The notes: generated by a model not told the origin, from the sequence alone. A DNA stretch of 64,000 nucleotides from an uncultured Prevotellamassilia sp. (GCA_934255485.1 CAKQOG010000005.1:27450-91449); one strand, 5' to 3'; shown: positions 42,608 through 52,944, numbered from the stretch's first letter. A program made the numbers and translations.

Positions 42608-44725
42608 ATGATTGTCTGCATAGCAGAAAAGCCAAGCGTTGCTCGCGACATTGCCAATATATTAGGCGCTAAAGAGCAACATCAAGGTTATTTGGAAGGT
42701 AACGGATACCAAGTTACTTGGACCTTTGGCCACCTTTGCGAACTTAAATATCCCGAGGACTATACGCCTATATGGAAACGTTGGTCGCTCGGTGCTTTGC
42801 CCATGTTGCCTACTCGATTTGGCATACGATTAAAGGATGACCAAGGGGTTAAAAACCAATTTGCCATTATACAAAAGCTTATGCTGAATGCCGATCGTAT
42901 CATCAACTGCGGCGATGCTGGGCAAGAGGGTGAACTCATTCAACGATGGGTTATGCAGAAGGCTGGCGCTAAATGTCCTGTTGAACGTCTGTGGATTTCA
43001 TCGCTTACTGAAGAGAGTATACGCGAAGGTTTTAACTCGCTAAAACCGCAAGCCGACTACAAATCGCTCTATGAGGCAGGGTTGTGTAGAGCTATAGGCG
43101 ATTGGCTTTTAGGCATGAATGCTACCCGCCTATATACACTTAAGTATGGTGGTGGCTACGGAGCTGCACCATTATCAATAGGGCGTGTGCAAACTCCTAC
43201 CCTTGCTCTTATTGTGCGTCGACAGTTAGACATTGAAAACTTTAAACCCGAACCATATTGGGTGCTCACCACGCTTTATCGCGACACTTCTTTTAACGCT
43301 GTTATGGCAGATCCTAACGAAGATGAACTGCCAACTGAGGGTGGTACAGCTAATAACAAAAACGCTATATCTGTTCCCACGCGACGTGGTTTTTCATCCG
43401 AAAAAGAGGGGCGCATGATACTCGAAAAGATTAAGAACGAGCCTTTTGAAGTGGTTGCAGTAGAGAAAAAACGTGGAACTGAACAGCCCCCACGTCTTTT
43501 CGACCTTACGTCACTTCAGGTGGATTGCAACAAAAAATTTGGCTATTCTGCCGACCAAACACTTTCGCTCATACAGTCGCTTTATGAGAAGAAAGTAACC
43601 ACTTACCCACGTGTTGATACCACTTATCTTTCCGACGACATTTACCCCAAATGCAAAGGTATACTTAATGGCATAAGCGAACAATATGGCGAACTACTCA
43701 CGCCACTACGTGGTGAAAAACTGCTGAAGCGTAAAAAGGTTTTCGACTCTTCTAAGGTTACTGATCACCATGCTATTATACCTACAGGTGTGGCTGCTAA
43801 CAATCTTACAGACATGGAGCGAAACGTTTACGACTTGGTGGCACGACGTTTTATCACCGTGTTTTACCCCGACTGCAAGTTTGCCACTACCACGGTACAA
43901 GGGCAAGTTTCCGATGTATTATTTAAGACATCTGGCAAGGTTATTCTTGAATCTGGATGGCGAATAGTTGCACCTTCTGCCGCTAAACTTGCTGCTAATA
44001 GCAACGATGACGATGAGAAGAAAAGTGATGCTGAACGCACTTTACCCGACTTTGTGAAAGGCGAACAAGGACCTCATCAACCCGATTTAACCCAGAAAAC
44101 AACGCAACCGCCCAAGTTTTATACCGAGGCTACTCTGCTGCGTGCAATGGAAACAGCTGGACGCATGGTAGACGATGAAGAGCTAAGAGATGCCATGAAA
44201 GAAAATGGTATAGGGCGCCCTTCAACGCGTGCAGCTATTATTGAAACGCTGTTTAAAAGGCAATACATACGGCGCGTTAAGAAGAATATCATTGCCACTC
44301 CTACAGGCATAGAATTGGTTTCGCTCATCAAGGAAGAACTGCTAAAAAGTGCCGAACTTACGGGGCGTTGGGAGAAGAAACTGCGACAAATAGAACACCA
44401 TGAATATAACGCTGCCCAATTCATCGTTGAGTTGAAAGAGATGGTTAGCGACATTGTGATGCAAGTGCTTCGCGACAACACCAACCGCCACGTTACGCAA
44501 CAAACTGATGCGACAACAGAAGTTATATCAAAGCTAAAGAATAAAGAGAAAGCCACCGAACAAAAGGCATCAAATAATGCCGAGGGTAAACCTCGCCGAC
44601 GCATTATACGTGCTGGTAGCATTTGTCCTAAATGCGGTATTGGCAAAGTGATAAAGGGCAATACAGCCTATGGTTGTTCACGCTGGAAGGAAGGTTGCGA
44701 TTGGCGCAAGCCTTTTAAAAAATAA
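42608..44725 (+). CDS. topB: DNA topoisomerase III
   Basis: This 705-residue type IA topoisomerase has a Toprim motif DAGQEGE (103-109), the active tyrosine in TTYPRVD (Tyr333) and a C-terminal zinc-ribbon-like module with four cysteines (CPKC ... GCSRWKEGC). It relaxes and decatenates DNA. An insertion of acidic and Lys-rich residues lies around 470-500. Convergent with recQ, whose product commonly works with Top3. Confidence 0.95.
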   Translation: MIVCIAEKPSVARDIANILGAKEQHQGYLEGNGYQVTWTFGHLCELKYPEDYTPIWKRWSLGALPMLPTRFGIRLKDDQGVKNQFAIIQKLMLNADRIINCGDAGQEGELIQRWVMQKAGAKCPVERLWISSLTEESIREGFNSLKPQADYKSLYEAGLCRAIGDWLLGMNATRLYTLKYGGGYGAAPLSIGRVQTPTLALIVRRQLDIENFKPEPYWVLTTLYRDTSFNAVMADPNEDELPTEGGTANNKNAISVPTRRGFSSEKEGRMILEKIKNEPFEVVAVEKKRGTEQPPRLFDLTSLQVDCNKKFGYSADQTLSLIQSLYEKKVTTYPRVDTTYLSDDIYPKCKGILNGISEQYGELLTPLRGEKLLKRKKVFDSSKVTDHHAIIPTGVAANNLTDMERNVYDLVARRFITVFYPDCKFATTTVQGQVSDVLFKTSGKVILESGWRIVAPSAAKLAANSNDDDEKKSDAERTLPDFVKGEQGPHQPDLTQKTTQPPKFYTEATLLRAMETAGRMVDDEELRDAMKENGIGRPSTRAAIIETLFKRQYIRRVKKNIIATPTGIELVSLIKEELLKSAELTGRWEKKLRQIEHHEYNAAQFIVELKEMVSDIVMQVLRDNTNRHVTQQTDATTEVISKLKNKEKATEQKASNNAEGKPRRRIIRAGSICPKCGIGKVIKGNTAYGCSRWKEGCDWRKPFKK

Positions 44726-44797
44726 GAAAAATACAACACATTGCCCAAAGCAACCACCACGTTGTCAAAAGCAACAATCACATTACATACTAACACA

Positions 44798-44838
44798 AAG
44801 CGAACAGAGTACGCGTTTACTCTATTCGCTTTATTTTT
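44798..44838 (+). terminator. topB terminator that overlaps the 3' end of recQ
   Basis: AAAGCGAACAGAGT (44798-44811) pairs with ACTCTATTCGCTTT (44819-44832) with one mismatch. It is followed by ATTTTT on the plus strand. The right arm encodes the last codons and stop of recQ. Confidence 0.82.
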
Positions 44839-46745
44839 GTACCAACGTAGCATATCTTCTCATCTGCCATGAGTTGTTGTAGAGCCATATCGAATATGGC
44901 GGTTTTAATATTAATGGTTTTGAGGTCGGATATAGCATGTGGTTCGTTGTCTGATAACACTTTCATGATATTTTCTATGGCTACATTTAAGTCCTTTTCA
45001 CTTAGTCCTTTGCCCGTTGCCGCATCCATTTCCTTGGCTATGCAAACATCGCAATAGCCACAATCGGGCGCATCATCATCAAAGTAATGAAGCAAGTAGC
45101 GACTGCGACATTCTGATGTTTCGGTAAAATAGCCCACCATTGTCTCTATGCGTTCTTTGTAAAGTTGCATACGTTGCTCGTATACTTCGGGGCGTAACTC
45201 TACATAGCGAGTATCTATACGCCTTTGTGTGTAAGTGATTTGTGGTAAATTTTTATGAGGCACATAGTTGATAATTCTAAGGCGCGTCATATTGCAAAGT
45301 TTGTCGTACACTTCATCGTGTGTTATACTGCAATCAGCCGCTATTTCGTCCTCGTCAATAGAGATATAGTCTGTAAAAAAACCACCATTTTTACGCATTA
45401 AAGCATTGAGTATTTGCTCTTCTATGGCATCAAGATAGTCTACATGATAAAGTTCGTCGCGGCGCACTAAAAACATCATACGCGACGAATTTTGGTCTTC
45501 AAGACTAAAATAGATATAGCCCGCACGTGTGAGCAAGTTGAGCGCACTCACAAGCATCACTGGGTGATGCTTAAACACGTGGCAGAACCTATTGATATTA
45601 AAATCGAAAGTTCGCCCATCTGCCTCGCCCTCTGCTATTTGATAAAAACTGGCAAGATCGGTATATACCTTTCGTATATACTCTTTGTCTGGAAAGGTTT
45701 GTGGCACCCGCGACCGCAGTCGTCGTGCGTCATAATTATCGAAGAGTAGAACGGCATAAGACACTTTTCCATCGCGTCCACCACGTCCGGCCTCTTGGAA
45801 ATAAGCCTCTATAGAGTCGGGCACATCCATGTGTACCACGAGCCTTACATCGGGTTTATCAATGCCCATACCAAAGGCATTGGTTGCCACCATTACCCTC
45901 ACATCGTCGGTTTGCCACGCTGCTTGACGCGTATCTTTATCGAGTGTGGATAGGCCTGCATGGTAGTAAAGCGAGGGAATATTGTGTGCATTGAGCATTT
46001 CAGCCACTTCGCGTGTGCCCTTACGAGAGCGAGTATAAACGATTGCCGAGCCTTCAACGTGGGTGAGGATATGGATGAGTTGTGCCTCTTTGTCCTCAAC
46101 TTGTCGCACTATGTAGTGAAGGTTTTTGCGTTCAAAACTCATTTTGAACACTTGGCTATCTTGGCGAAATTGCAGTCGTTGTTGAATGTCGTCTACCACC
46201 CTTGGCGGTGCTGTAGCTGTGAGAGCCAACACAGGTACCTGAGGCAAAATGCGGCGCACATCAGCAATACGTAGGTAGTGTGGACGAAAATCGTAACCCC
46301 ATTGCGAGATGCAATGAGCCTCGTCTACCGTGATAAGGCACACTTTCATGCGTTGCACTTTGTTCATGAACAAAGGAGTAGCTAAGCGTTCGGGCGACAC
46401 GTAAAGAAACTTGTAAGCACCAAATATAGCATTGTCGAGATGCAACGCCACCTCTGTGCGCGTCTGCCCTGAATAGATAGCTGCTGCATGTATGCCACGA
46501 GCTTTGAGGTTTTGCACTTGGTCTTTCATCAGTGCAATGAGCGGTGTTACCACAAGGCACATGCCCTCCATGCAGAGCGTAGGCACCTGAAATGTGATGC
46601 TCTTGCCACCGCCCGTTGGCATAAGTCCAAGTGTGTCGTGCCCTTGCGATATGCTTTCGATAATCTGCTGTTGTATGCCTCTAAAGGAGTCGTAGCCCCA
46701 ATAACGTTTCAACACAGTTATCCACTGCTGAAAGTTGCCGTTCAT
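44817..46745 (-). CDS. recQ: ATP-dependent DNA helicase RecQ
   Basis: The 642-residue protein has the SF2 motor with Walker A TGGGKS (44-49), VDEAHCISQWGYDFRP (motif II), LTATAPP (motif III) and QEAGRGGRDG (motif VI). The RecQ-C-terminal zinc site (ECRSRYLLHYF ... CGYCDVC) is present. A winged-helix-like tail follows, but the usual HRDC domain is not evident and the last 50 residues are different. It starts 42 bp after recJ, so the two are probably one operon acting in DNA end processing. Confidence 0.94.
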   Translation of the reverse strand: MNGNFQQWITVLKRYWGYDSFRGIQQQIIESISQGHDTLGLMPTGGGKSITFQVPTLCMEGMCLVVTPLIALMKDQVQNLKARGIHAAAIYSGQTRTEVALHLDNAIFGAYKFLYVSPERLATPLFMNKVQRMKVCLITVDEAHCISQWGYDFRPHYLRIADVRRILPQVPVLALTATAPPRVVDDIQQRLQFRQDSQVFKMSFERKNLHYIVRQVEDKEAQLIHILTHVEGSAIVYTRSRKGTREVAEMLNAHNIPSLYYHAGLSTLDKDTRQAAWQTDDVRVMVATNAFGMGIDKPDVRLVVHMDVPDSIEAYFQEAGRGGRDGKVSYAVLLFDNYDARRLRSRVPQTFPDKEYIRKVYTDLASFYQIAEGEADGRTFDFNINRFCHVFKHHPVMLVSALNLLTRAGYIYFSLEDQNSSRMMFLVRRDELYHVDYLDAIEEQILNALMRKNGGFFTDYISIDEDEIAADCSITHDEVYDKLCNMTRLRIINYVPHKNLPQITYTQRRIDTRYVELRPEVYEQRMQLYKERIETMVGYFTETSECRSRYLLHYFDDDAPDCGYCDVCIAKEMDAATGKGLSEKDLNVAIENIMKVLSDNEPHAISDLKTINIKTAIFDMALQQLMADEKICYVGTKIKRIE

Positions 46746-46787
46746 AAATGCACTTTATTACTAATTGTAAAAACTTTTACGTCTATC

Positions 46788-48506
46788 TTACACACTAGGA
46801 CGTATGTCGTCTATTTGCAGTTGCACCTCGCCACGCTTATGCGTGTTTTCTTCGATTGTGTAACAAATATCGAAAGCTCGTTTAGTTTTGATGTAGCGTG
46901 CTTGCGAACTTTGGCCAAAAGCAATGCCGTTCATTACATTGTTACTCTTATTGTCAACCAATTCAAGTTTGATGTGTTCTTGTCCGCGACCTACCACTTT
47001 ACTTGTACCATAATCGTATACTTTTTTGGTACAAAAGATAGGTTTGGCATTGGTAGGCCCAAAGGGAGCAAACTTACGGAGTTGTTGATAAAAGGCAAAG
47101 GTAACGTCCTTAAAGTCCAAGTAGGCGTCGATGTCTAAGCTTGCTTGCGTTTGTTCGTCGCGTATATGCTGTGCTACGTAAGTTTCAAATCGTTCGGCAA
47201 ACTTTTGTAAATGCTCAACAGGCAGTGTCAAGCCAGCAGCATAAGTGTGTCCGCCAAAGTTTTCAAGCAAGTCTTGACAACTTTGTACGGCCTTATACAC
47301 ATCAAAGCCCGACACCGAACGTGCCGAACCTGTAGCCATACCTTCGGAGCGTGTTAGCACCACTGCCGGACGATAGTATTGCTCTGTAAGTCTTGAAGCT
47401 ACAATACCTATCACCCCTTTGTGCCATGCCTCGTTGTAGATAACGATGCTACGGCGCTTGTCAAGTTCGGGCAGATCCTTTACTTGCTCCACCGCCTCTT
47501 CGGTCATTTGCTTGTCAAGGTCTTTGCGTGCTTCGTTATAAAGGTTGATGCGTTCTGCTTTTTCGATAGCAGACTGAAAGTCTTTTTCAACCAATAGTTC
47601 TACCGCCTCTTTACCATTTTGCATACGTCCAGAGGCGTTAATGCGCGGTCCTATCTTAAAGATAATGTCGTTCATTGTTAGCTCTCTGTCGGTTAGTCCG
47701 CACACTTCTATAATAGCTTGTAACCCTATGCTTGGGTTAGAATTTAGGCATCGCAAGCCGTTGTATGCAAGGATGCGGTTCTCGCCCATTACGGGTACAA
47801 TATCTGAGGCTATGCTCACTGCACAAAGGTCGAGCAAAGCCGTGAGTTTGTTAAACTCTATGCCATTGCTTGCTGCAAAAGCCTGCATAAACTTAAAGCC
47901 AACACCGCAACCAGAGAGGTTTGTGTCGGGATAATGGTTGTCGGTGCGTTTGGGGTTAAGAATGGCAGCAGCGCATGGTAGCTCGTCGTCGGGCACATGG
48001 TGGTCGCAAATGATAAAGTCGATGCCAAGGCTTTTGGCGTAGGCTATTTCTTCTATAGCCTTAATGCCACAGTCGAGCACAATGATTAACCCAACCCCTG
48101 TTTGCGCAGCAAAGTCAATGCCTTTCTTTGATATGCCGTAGCCTTCTTCGTATCGGTCGGGGATATAGTAGTCGATGTTTGAGTAGTATTGTTGCAGAAA
48201 CTTGTAAACAAGCGCCACAGCCGTGCAACCATCAACATCGTAGTCGCCATACACCATAATGCGCTCCTTGCGCCCCATGGCCTTGTTTAAGCGGTCTACA
48301 GCCACCTGCATATCGTTCATCAAAAAAGGGTCGTGTAGTTCTGTAAGCTGTGGACGGAAGAATCTACGCGCCTCTTGTAGCGTGGTGATACCGCGGTCGA
48401 AGAGCAACTTGCCAAACACTGGATGTATGCCCAGCTTGCACGCAAGTTCTGCCTCAGCCATCACAACATCGGGCGCGGGACTTTCGTAGTTCCATTTGTA
48501 GTTCAT
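46788..48506 (-). CDS. recJ: Single-stranded-DNA-specific exonuclease RecJ
   Basis: The 572-residue DHH-family nuclease has DYDVDG (88-93), DCGIK (about 145), the DHH motif at 168-170 and the DHHA1 motif GGHTYAAG near residue 420. It ends with an OB-fold region. It degrades single-stranded DNA 5' to 3' and usually works with RecQ, encoded directly after it. Confidence 0.95.
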   Translation of the reverse strand: MNYKWNYESPAPDVVMAEAELACKLGIHPVFGKLLFDRGITTLQEARRFFRPQLTELHDPFLMNDMQVAVDRLNKAMGRKERIMVYGDYDVDGCTAVALVYKFLQQYYSNIDYYIPDRYEEGYGISKKGIDFAAQTGVGLIIVLDCGIKAIEEIAYAKSLGIDFIICDHHVPDDELPCAAAILNPKRTDNHYPDTNLSGCGVGFKFMQAFAASNGIEFNKLTALLDLCAVSIASDIVPVMGENRILAYNGLRCLNSNPSIGLQAIIEVCGLTDRELTMNDIIFKIGPRINASGRMQNGKEAVELLVEKDFQSAIEKAERINLYNEARKDLDKQMTEEAVEQVKDLPELDKRRSIVIYNEAWHKGVIGIVASRLTEQYYRPAVVLTRSEGMATGSARSVSGFDVYKAVQSCQDLLENFGGHTYAAGLTLPVEHLQKFAERFETYVAQHIRDEQTQASLDIDAYLDFKDVTFAFYQQLRKFAPFGPTNAKPIFCTKKVYDYGTSKVVGRGQEHIKLELVDNKSNNVMNGIAFGQSSQARYIKTKRAFDICYTIEENTHKRGEVQLQIDDIRPSV

Positions 48507-48838
48507 GCTTATATATCATTTTTTTATTTGCTTGTTGAGAATAAACAGTGGTGCGATTTGGTTTTCAGATAAATAAAGCATCGCTTTGCAGAGTAAATGC
48601 GCAACACACCATTTTAACAAGCTAAGATATAAATAATAAACGATATATGAGCTATTATTTGCGTTTTTTAAAAATAGGAACATGCAAAATGCGCATTATC
48701 TACCCCAATAGCAGCACCTCATCTTGTATACAAAATATATAGAGATATAGGCTCTGCTCAGTTATGCTAACAAAGGTTTACTACTTATTAAAGAAAAAGA
48801 TACTGATATTTTATAATTCTGATAATTACTGCATATTT

Positions 48839-48898
48839 TTTCTCAGCGAATTGAATTTTTGTATAAAAAGGAAATATAGAACAATACTTTTTAGCTGC
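48839..48898. repeat. Degenerate direct repeat, copy 1
   Basis: It begins TTCTCAGCGA and later contains ATATAGAACAATA. A related copy lies at about 49212-49268 in the same orientation, so the two bracket the palindrome array. Confidence 0.65.
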
Positions 48899-48980
48899 AT
48901 TTTGTTGTGAAATAGAAGTGCAAAAGGTGGTTTTTGAGGGTTTCGCAAGCATTTTGCACAAGGATTTGAATGCATTTTCT

Positions 48981-49069
48981 GCAAGGATACGCATCCTTAA
49001 GGTGCAAGGATACGTATGCTTATGCCCTAATGATACGTGTTCTTATGACCTAAGGATACGTATTATTGT
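48981..49069. repeat. Array C: four 23-bp palindromic units
   Basis: Units start at 48981, 49004, 49027 and 49050, exactly 23 bp apart. Each is a variant of CTAAGGATACGTATCCTTAT plus a 3-bp linker (GGT, GCC or GAC-like). The core AAGGATACGTATCCTT is the one used in the array at 20561, but there the spacing is 45 bp. Confidence 0.92.
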
Positions 49070-49211
49070 GGTGCTATAAAGCGTTTATAAGGTTTTAAAA
49101 AAACAAAAACGGCATCACTAATATTCATAACCTATTCATTATCAAGCATTTACAAAAAGCGCTCATATTTGCGTTATTTTGAACAAAATATTTTTAATTT
49201 CATTTTGCGTC

Positions 49212-49268
49212 ATTCTCAGCGATTGCATATTGAATAGAATAGGAAAAATAGAACAATAATTTATGCGC
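49212..49268. repeat. Degenerate direct repeat, copy 2
   Basis: It begins TTCTCAGCGATTG and contains AAAATAGAACAATAA, matching the copy at 48839 over about 55 bp with scattered changes. Confidence 0.65.
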
Positions 49269-49386
49269 ACAAAACATAAGAAGTAGTGGAATGTAGTAAC
49301 ACTTCTTTATAAAGCAAATGAATTATTTTTACATAAAATATGGCCATTTATTATGCAAATTATCCCTAATTATAAAGACTTTACAC

Positions 49387-49394
49387 TATCTTTG
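49387..49394 (+). promoter_or_regulatory. -7 box for the GH84 gene
   Basis: TATCTTTG matches TAnnTTTG, 45 bp before the ATG. The -33 region is not conserved. Confidence 0.55.
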
Positions 49395-49438
49395 CACAAA
49401 ACTTTTATTTCTGACGAAAAATACCCCTTATAAACTCT

Positions 49439-52400
49439 ATGAAAAGAAAATCATTACTTATAGGTATGGCTGCCCTCATTTTTCCACTTTCAATGTCGGC
49501 ACAATACACTATATACCCCATACCGCACCAACAAACGGCAGGTACAGGAACAGTAAGCTTTACATCAAACGTTAATGTGGTATGCGAGGATGGCATAGAT
49601 AGCTATACCAAGCAACGCATCGAACAGGTATTTAAAGACCACGGAGTATCTGTTAGTTTTGGCACAAAAGCCTCTACTACCGAATCGAACGTGTTTGTAG
49701 GTGTAAAAGGTAGCAAAGGTATTGCTAACACCAAGGCTGCAGAGTTGGGCTTGAAAAATGACGTATTTAACAAAACTGGCAAATTCGATCGTCATCAACT
49801 TTCGCTCACTAACGATGGTAACGGACACGCACAATTGGTAGTATTGGGCGAAAACTCTGACGCTGCCTTCTATGCTTTTGCCTCACTCGAACAAATGTTT
49901 GATGCTGGCACAAGCAACTTGGCTACCGTTACAATCAACGACTATGCCGACCTTAAAGAGCGCGGCATTATTGAGGGATTTTACGGACTGCCCTACTCGC
50001 TCGATGTGCGCAAAGACTTGCTACGCTACATGATGCGTTACAAGATGAACACCTATGTGTATGGTCCTAAGTGCGACGACTACCACTCTAATCACTGGAA
50101 AGACCCCTACCCCACAAGCATTACAGCTCAACAAGAGGAATGGGGCTACATGACGCAAAGCAAAATGAAGGAACTTTGCGACGTGGCTCACCAAACTAAG
50201 GTAAACTTTGTATGGGCTATCCACCCAGGCAACGCCTTAATGAATAGTAGTACGGTTGTTACCGATGTGATGAAAAAATTTGAGAGCATGTACAACCTTG
50301 GCGTTCGCCAGTTTGCAGTGTTCTGCGATGACGTTAGCATCCCTTCAGATGACGCGGGTATGAAGACTACTGCCGACCGCATAACCGCCCTACAAAGAGC
50401 TATCGAAAAGAAGTGGAACGTGGCTGGAGCCAATCCGCTCGACACGGTGAAGGCTTTGCGTTTTACTCCTCAAATATACTGCCGTAGTTTTGCTGGAAGC
50501 CAGGACCAATTTAACCGTTTCTTTAATGCACTGAGGACCATGCCATCTAACGTTACGGTTTACTACACAGGTGGTGGCGTGTGGTCAATCCCTAACGACG
50601 GCGACCTCAACACGGTTCAAAACCAATTTGGACGCCAAGTTATTTGGTGGTGGAACTATCCTTGCAACGATAATGGCACAGGTCCAAGCGAGATTTATCC
50701 GCTCGACATGAAGAGCAACTTTGTGGACATGCCAAACGTTGGTGGCGGCTCTCTACCATCAGAAATCACCGCAAGTAACCAAGGCATCATCTGCAACCCT
50801 ATGGCTCAAGGCGAGGTGTCGAAAACGGCTGTGTTCTCGGCAGGCGACTTTGGATGGAACAATAAGGGCTTTGACAATATGGCTTCGTGGGAAGCTTCTA
50901 TCAAGTCGTTATTCCCTGGCAACACACAGGCTACCGAGGCTTATCGCTTCCTTGCTCCCTACTTGAGCAAGAACGACCCTGCATCGCTCAACACCCTTAT
51001 CAATAGCTACAAGAGCAAGAAAGACCCTACAGAACTCAACGAATTGATGGGCAACATTGTGAAGTACTGCGATGTGCTCTCTCAACTCGAAAATTCTGAA
51101 AAAGATAATGAACGCTTGATGTATAAAGACATCAAGCCTTGGGTTCGACGCCTTCACGATATGGCACAACTAACCCAATCCTATTTAACCTCTGCACAAA
51201 AGGAGAATGTTAGCGAACGTTGGAGTAACTATATGACCGATAGTAAGCTATCATCTACACTCTCTACCAACGATGATTATATGGTAGAACGCCTTAGTGG
51301 ATTTGGAGGATCGAACATCACTACAGAGCCACGACTTACACATGCTGCCTATCGTTATCTAACACCTTTTGCCTCTGAATACCTCAAAGCTCATAGCGTA
51401 GACGACCTCTTCTCGAAAGAGGTAAGTAGCAAAGCTATTCTCTTTAGCAACTACGAGGGGGCAAAGGCTACAGTTGCATCTGGCGCCACCTACTCGCTCA
51501 ATATGCCTAAAACTCAAAACATACCTGCTGGTGGATATATCGGTCTTGAACTACCCACACCAACCCGTATGTCGGGCATTACAGTAGACAAAACTTTGCT
51601 CAACAACAGCGACTTCAACGTGTTGCTAAGTAGCGATGGTAAAGTGTGGTATCACGTAACCGCCGACAACATGGAAATGCCTGAATACGTTCACTATCTT
51701 GCAGTGAAAAACGTAACCGATGGCGAACGTAGCTTACGTATCCGCACCAATACTATAAAACTTACTGCAGCCAAGGTTGCCGAGGTTGAAAGCGCTACAG
51801 CTCCTTCAACCACTTATTGGAGCGGACACTCTGCTGACCTTATGGCAGATGGTAAATACAACACCTACGTATGTATTAACCAAAACCAAAAGGTAAACGA
51901 TGCCTATACGCTTACACTCAAAGAAACCGAAACCATTAAGAACGTGCGTATATGTATGGGCACCACCAACGGCGACTATGCTTATAAAGGAAATGTGCAA
52001 GTTTCGACTGACGGAAACAAATGGACCACACTCAAGGTAGCTGGCACTAAGTCGGGCACTTACGCTATCGACCTACCACAAAACGTGGTAGTAGGCACCG
52101 AGTCGCAGTTTGGCACAGACATCATTGCTACCGACTTTATACCAGCCGATGGCAACGGACGTCCCACTACAGTAAAAGCTAAGTACGTGCGCTTTATTGT
52201 AACAGGACTAAATGGTAACAAATGGTTGCGCCTACACGAAATTGAGGTAAATGGCGAAGCTATCAACACGGAGTCGGCTACACAAGATGCCAACGGCATT
52301 GCTATCAAAACTGCAAACGATGGAGACGGAACGACCTCTACACAATCGTATAAATTGGCACCTTCGTCAGGTGGTTCAATCTTCTACAATTTGCTCAACA

Positions 52401-52912
52401 ATCACTTTGTAAGCAGTTTAGTACTCTTCTGCGACCCCGAAACTATCGACAACCTAAAGTTCTACACCACACTCGATGGTGAAACTTGGAACGAGATGTT
52501 ATCCGACACTCAAGGCGGTATCATCACTCTTGCATTCGACGACGCGAATAAAAACGCTAAAGCTGTTAAGATTGAATGGAAGGGTAAAACCATTCCTGCC
52601 ATCTATGAGATTGTAGAAAAAGCAACCGAAGGTGACGAGCGCCCCAACGTGACACGCATTGAGAATATTGCTGCCGATGGAACGGCACAAGCCCCCATCA
52701 TCACGCTTAAAAACGGTGTACTAAGCGCACAATCTGCCGTTGGACTAAAGAGCATCGAAGCCTTTTCCATCGACGGACGCAAGGTTTACTGCCTTTCACT
52801 ACAAGGCGAAAAGCAAGCCACACTCCCTGTTATCGCTACCCCCAAACAAGCGATTGTGGTAAAAGCAACGCTTATGAATGGTAGCTCACAAAGCTTTAAA
52901 GTGCTGAAATAA
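49439..52912 (+). CDS. Secreted GH84 beta-N-acetylglucosaminidase
   Basis: The 1157-residue protein has a signal peptide 1-21 (ending SMSAQ), an N-terminal domain (about 22-165), and a GH84 barrel (about 170-470) with RGIIEGFYG (175-183), YVYGPKCDDYH (about 206-216) and the catalytic Asp297-Asp298 pair in FCDDVS. A helical domain (about 480-680) and F5/8-type carbohydrate-binding regions follow. The end (IEAFSIDGRKVYC ... SFKVLK) resembles a divergent T9SS sorting tail. It would remove O- or N-linked GlcNAc from glycoproteins such as mucin. Single-gene unit with its own promoter and terminator. Confidence 0.92.
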   Translation: MKRKSLLIGMAALIFPLSMSAQYTIYPIPHQQTAGTGTVSFTSNVNVVCEDGIDSYTKQRIEQVFKDHGVSVSFGTKASTTESNVFVGVKGSKGIANTKAAELGLKNDVFNKTGKFDRHQLSLTNDGNGHAQLVVLGENSDAAFYAFASLEQMFDAGTSNLATVTINDYADLKERGIIEGFYGLPYSLDVRKDLLRYMMRYKMNTYVYGPKCDDYHSNHWKDPYPTSITAQQEEWGYMTQSKMKELCDVAHQTKVNFVWAIHPGNALMNSSTVVTDVMKKFESMYNLGVRQFAVFCDDVSIPSDDAGMKTTADRITALQRAIEKKWNVAGANPLDTVKALRFTPQIYCRSFAGSQDQFNRFFNALRTMPSNVTVYYTGGGVWSIPNDGDLNTVQNQFGRQVIWWWNYPCNDNGTGPSEIYPLDMKSNFVDMPNVGGGSLPSEITASNQGIICNPMAQGEVSKTAVFSAGDFGWNNKGFDNMASWEASIKSLFPGNTQATEAYRFLAPYLSKNDPASLNTLINSYKSKKDPTELNELMGNIVKYCDVLSQLENSEKDNERLMYKDIKPWVRRLHDMAQLTQSYLTSAQKENVSERWSNYMTDSKLSSTLSTNDDYMVERLSGFGGSNITTEPRLTHAAYRYLTPFASEYLKAHSVDDLFSKEVSSKAILFSNYEGAKATVASGATYSLNMPKTQNIPAGGYIGLELPTPTRMSGITVDKTLLNNSDFNVLLSSDGKVWYHVTADNMEMPEYVHYLAVKNVTDGERSLRIRTNTIKLTAAKVAEVESATAPSTTYWSGHSADLMADGKYNTYVCINQNQKVNDAYTLTLKETETIKNVRICMGTTNGDYAYKGNVQVSTDGNKWTTLKVAGTKSGTYAIDLPQNVVVGTESQFGTDIIATDFIPADGNGRPTTVKAKYVRFIVTGLNGNKWLRLHEIEVNGEAINTESATQDANGIAIKTANDGDGTTSTQSYKLAPSSGGSIFYNLLNNHFVSSLVLFCDPETIDNLKFYTTLDGETWNEMLSDTQGGIITLAFDDANKNAKAVKIEWKGKTIPAIYEIVEKATEGDERPNVTRIENIAADGTAQAPIITLKNGVLSAQSAVGLKSIEAFSIDGRKVYCLSLQGEKQATLPVIATPKQAIVVKATLMNGSSQSFKVLK

Positions 52913-52944
52913 GCATAACATAGCATAAGTACTAAAACATTTTT

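Larger units (their letters stand above)
48507..49438. other. Large divergent intergenic region with repeats
   Basis: These 932 AT-rich bases between recJ (minus) and the GH84 gene (plus) have no convincing gene. A 68-codon frame on the minus strand (48788-48994) is lysine/isoleucine-rich with no recognisable features. The region holds a 4 x 23-bp array, a pair of about 60-bp direct repeats, the motif TTCATTATCAAG (49135-49146) and the GH84 -7 box. Confidence 0.75.

Noticed and set aside
44741..44782. Two imperfect 21-bp repeats (CAAAGCAACCAC-like) after topB
   Set aside because: Only two copies with several mismatches and no palindromic unit; could be chance or an old remnant.
48788..48994. 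68-codon ORF on the minus strand between recJ and GH84
   Set aside because: No homology recognised, and it overlaps one of the direct repeats.
49318..49575. 85-codon ORF overlapping the start of the GH84 gene
   Set aside because: It contains the GH84 -7 box and runs out of frame into its signal-peptide region.
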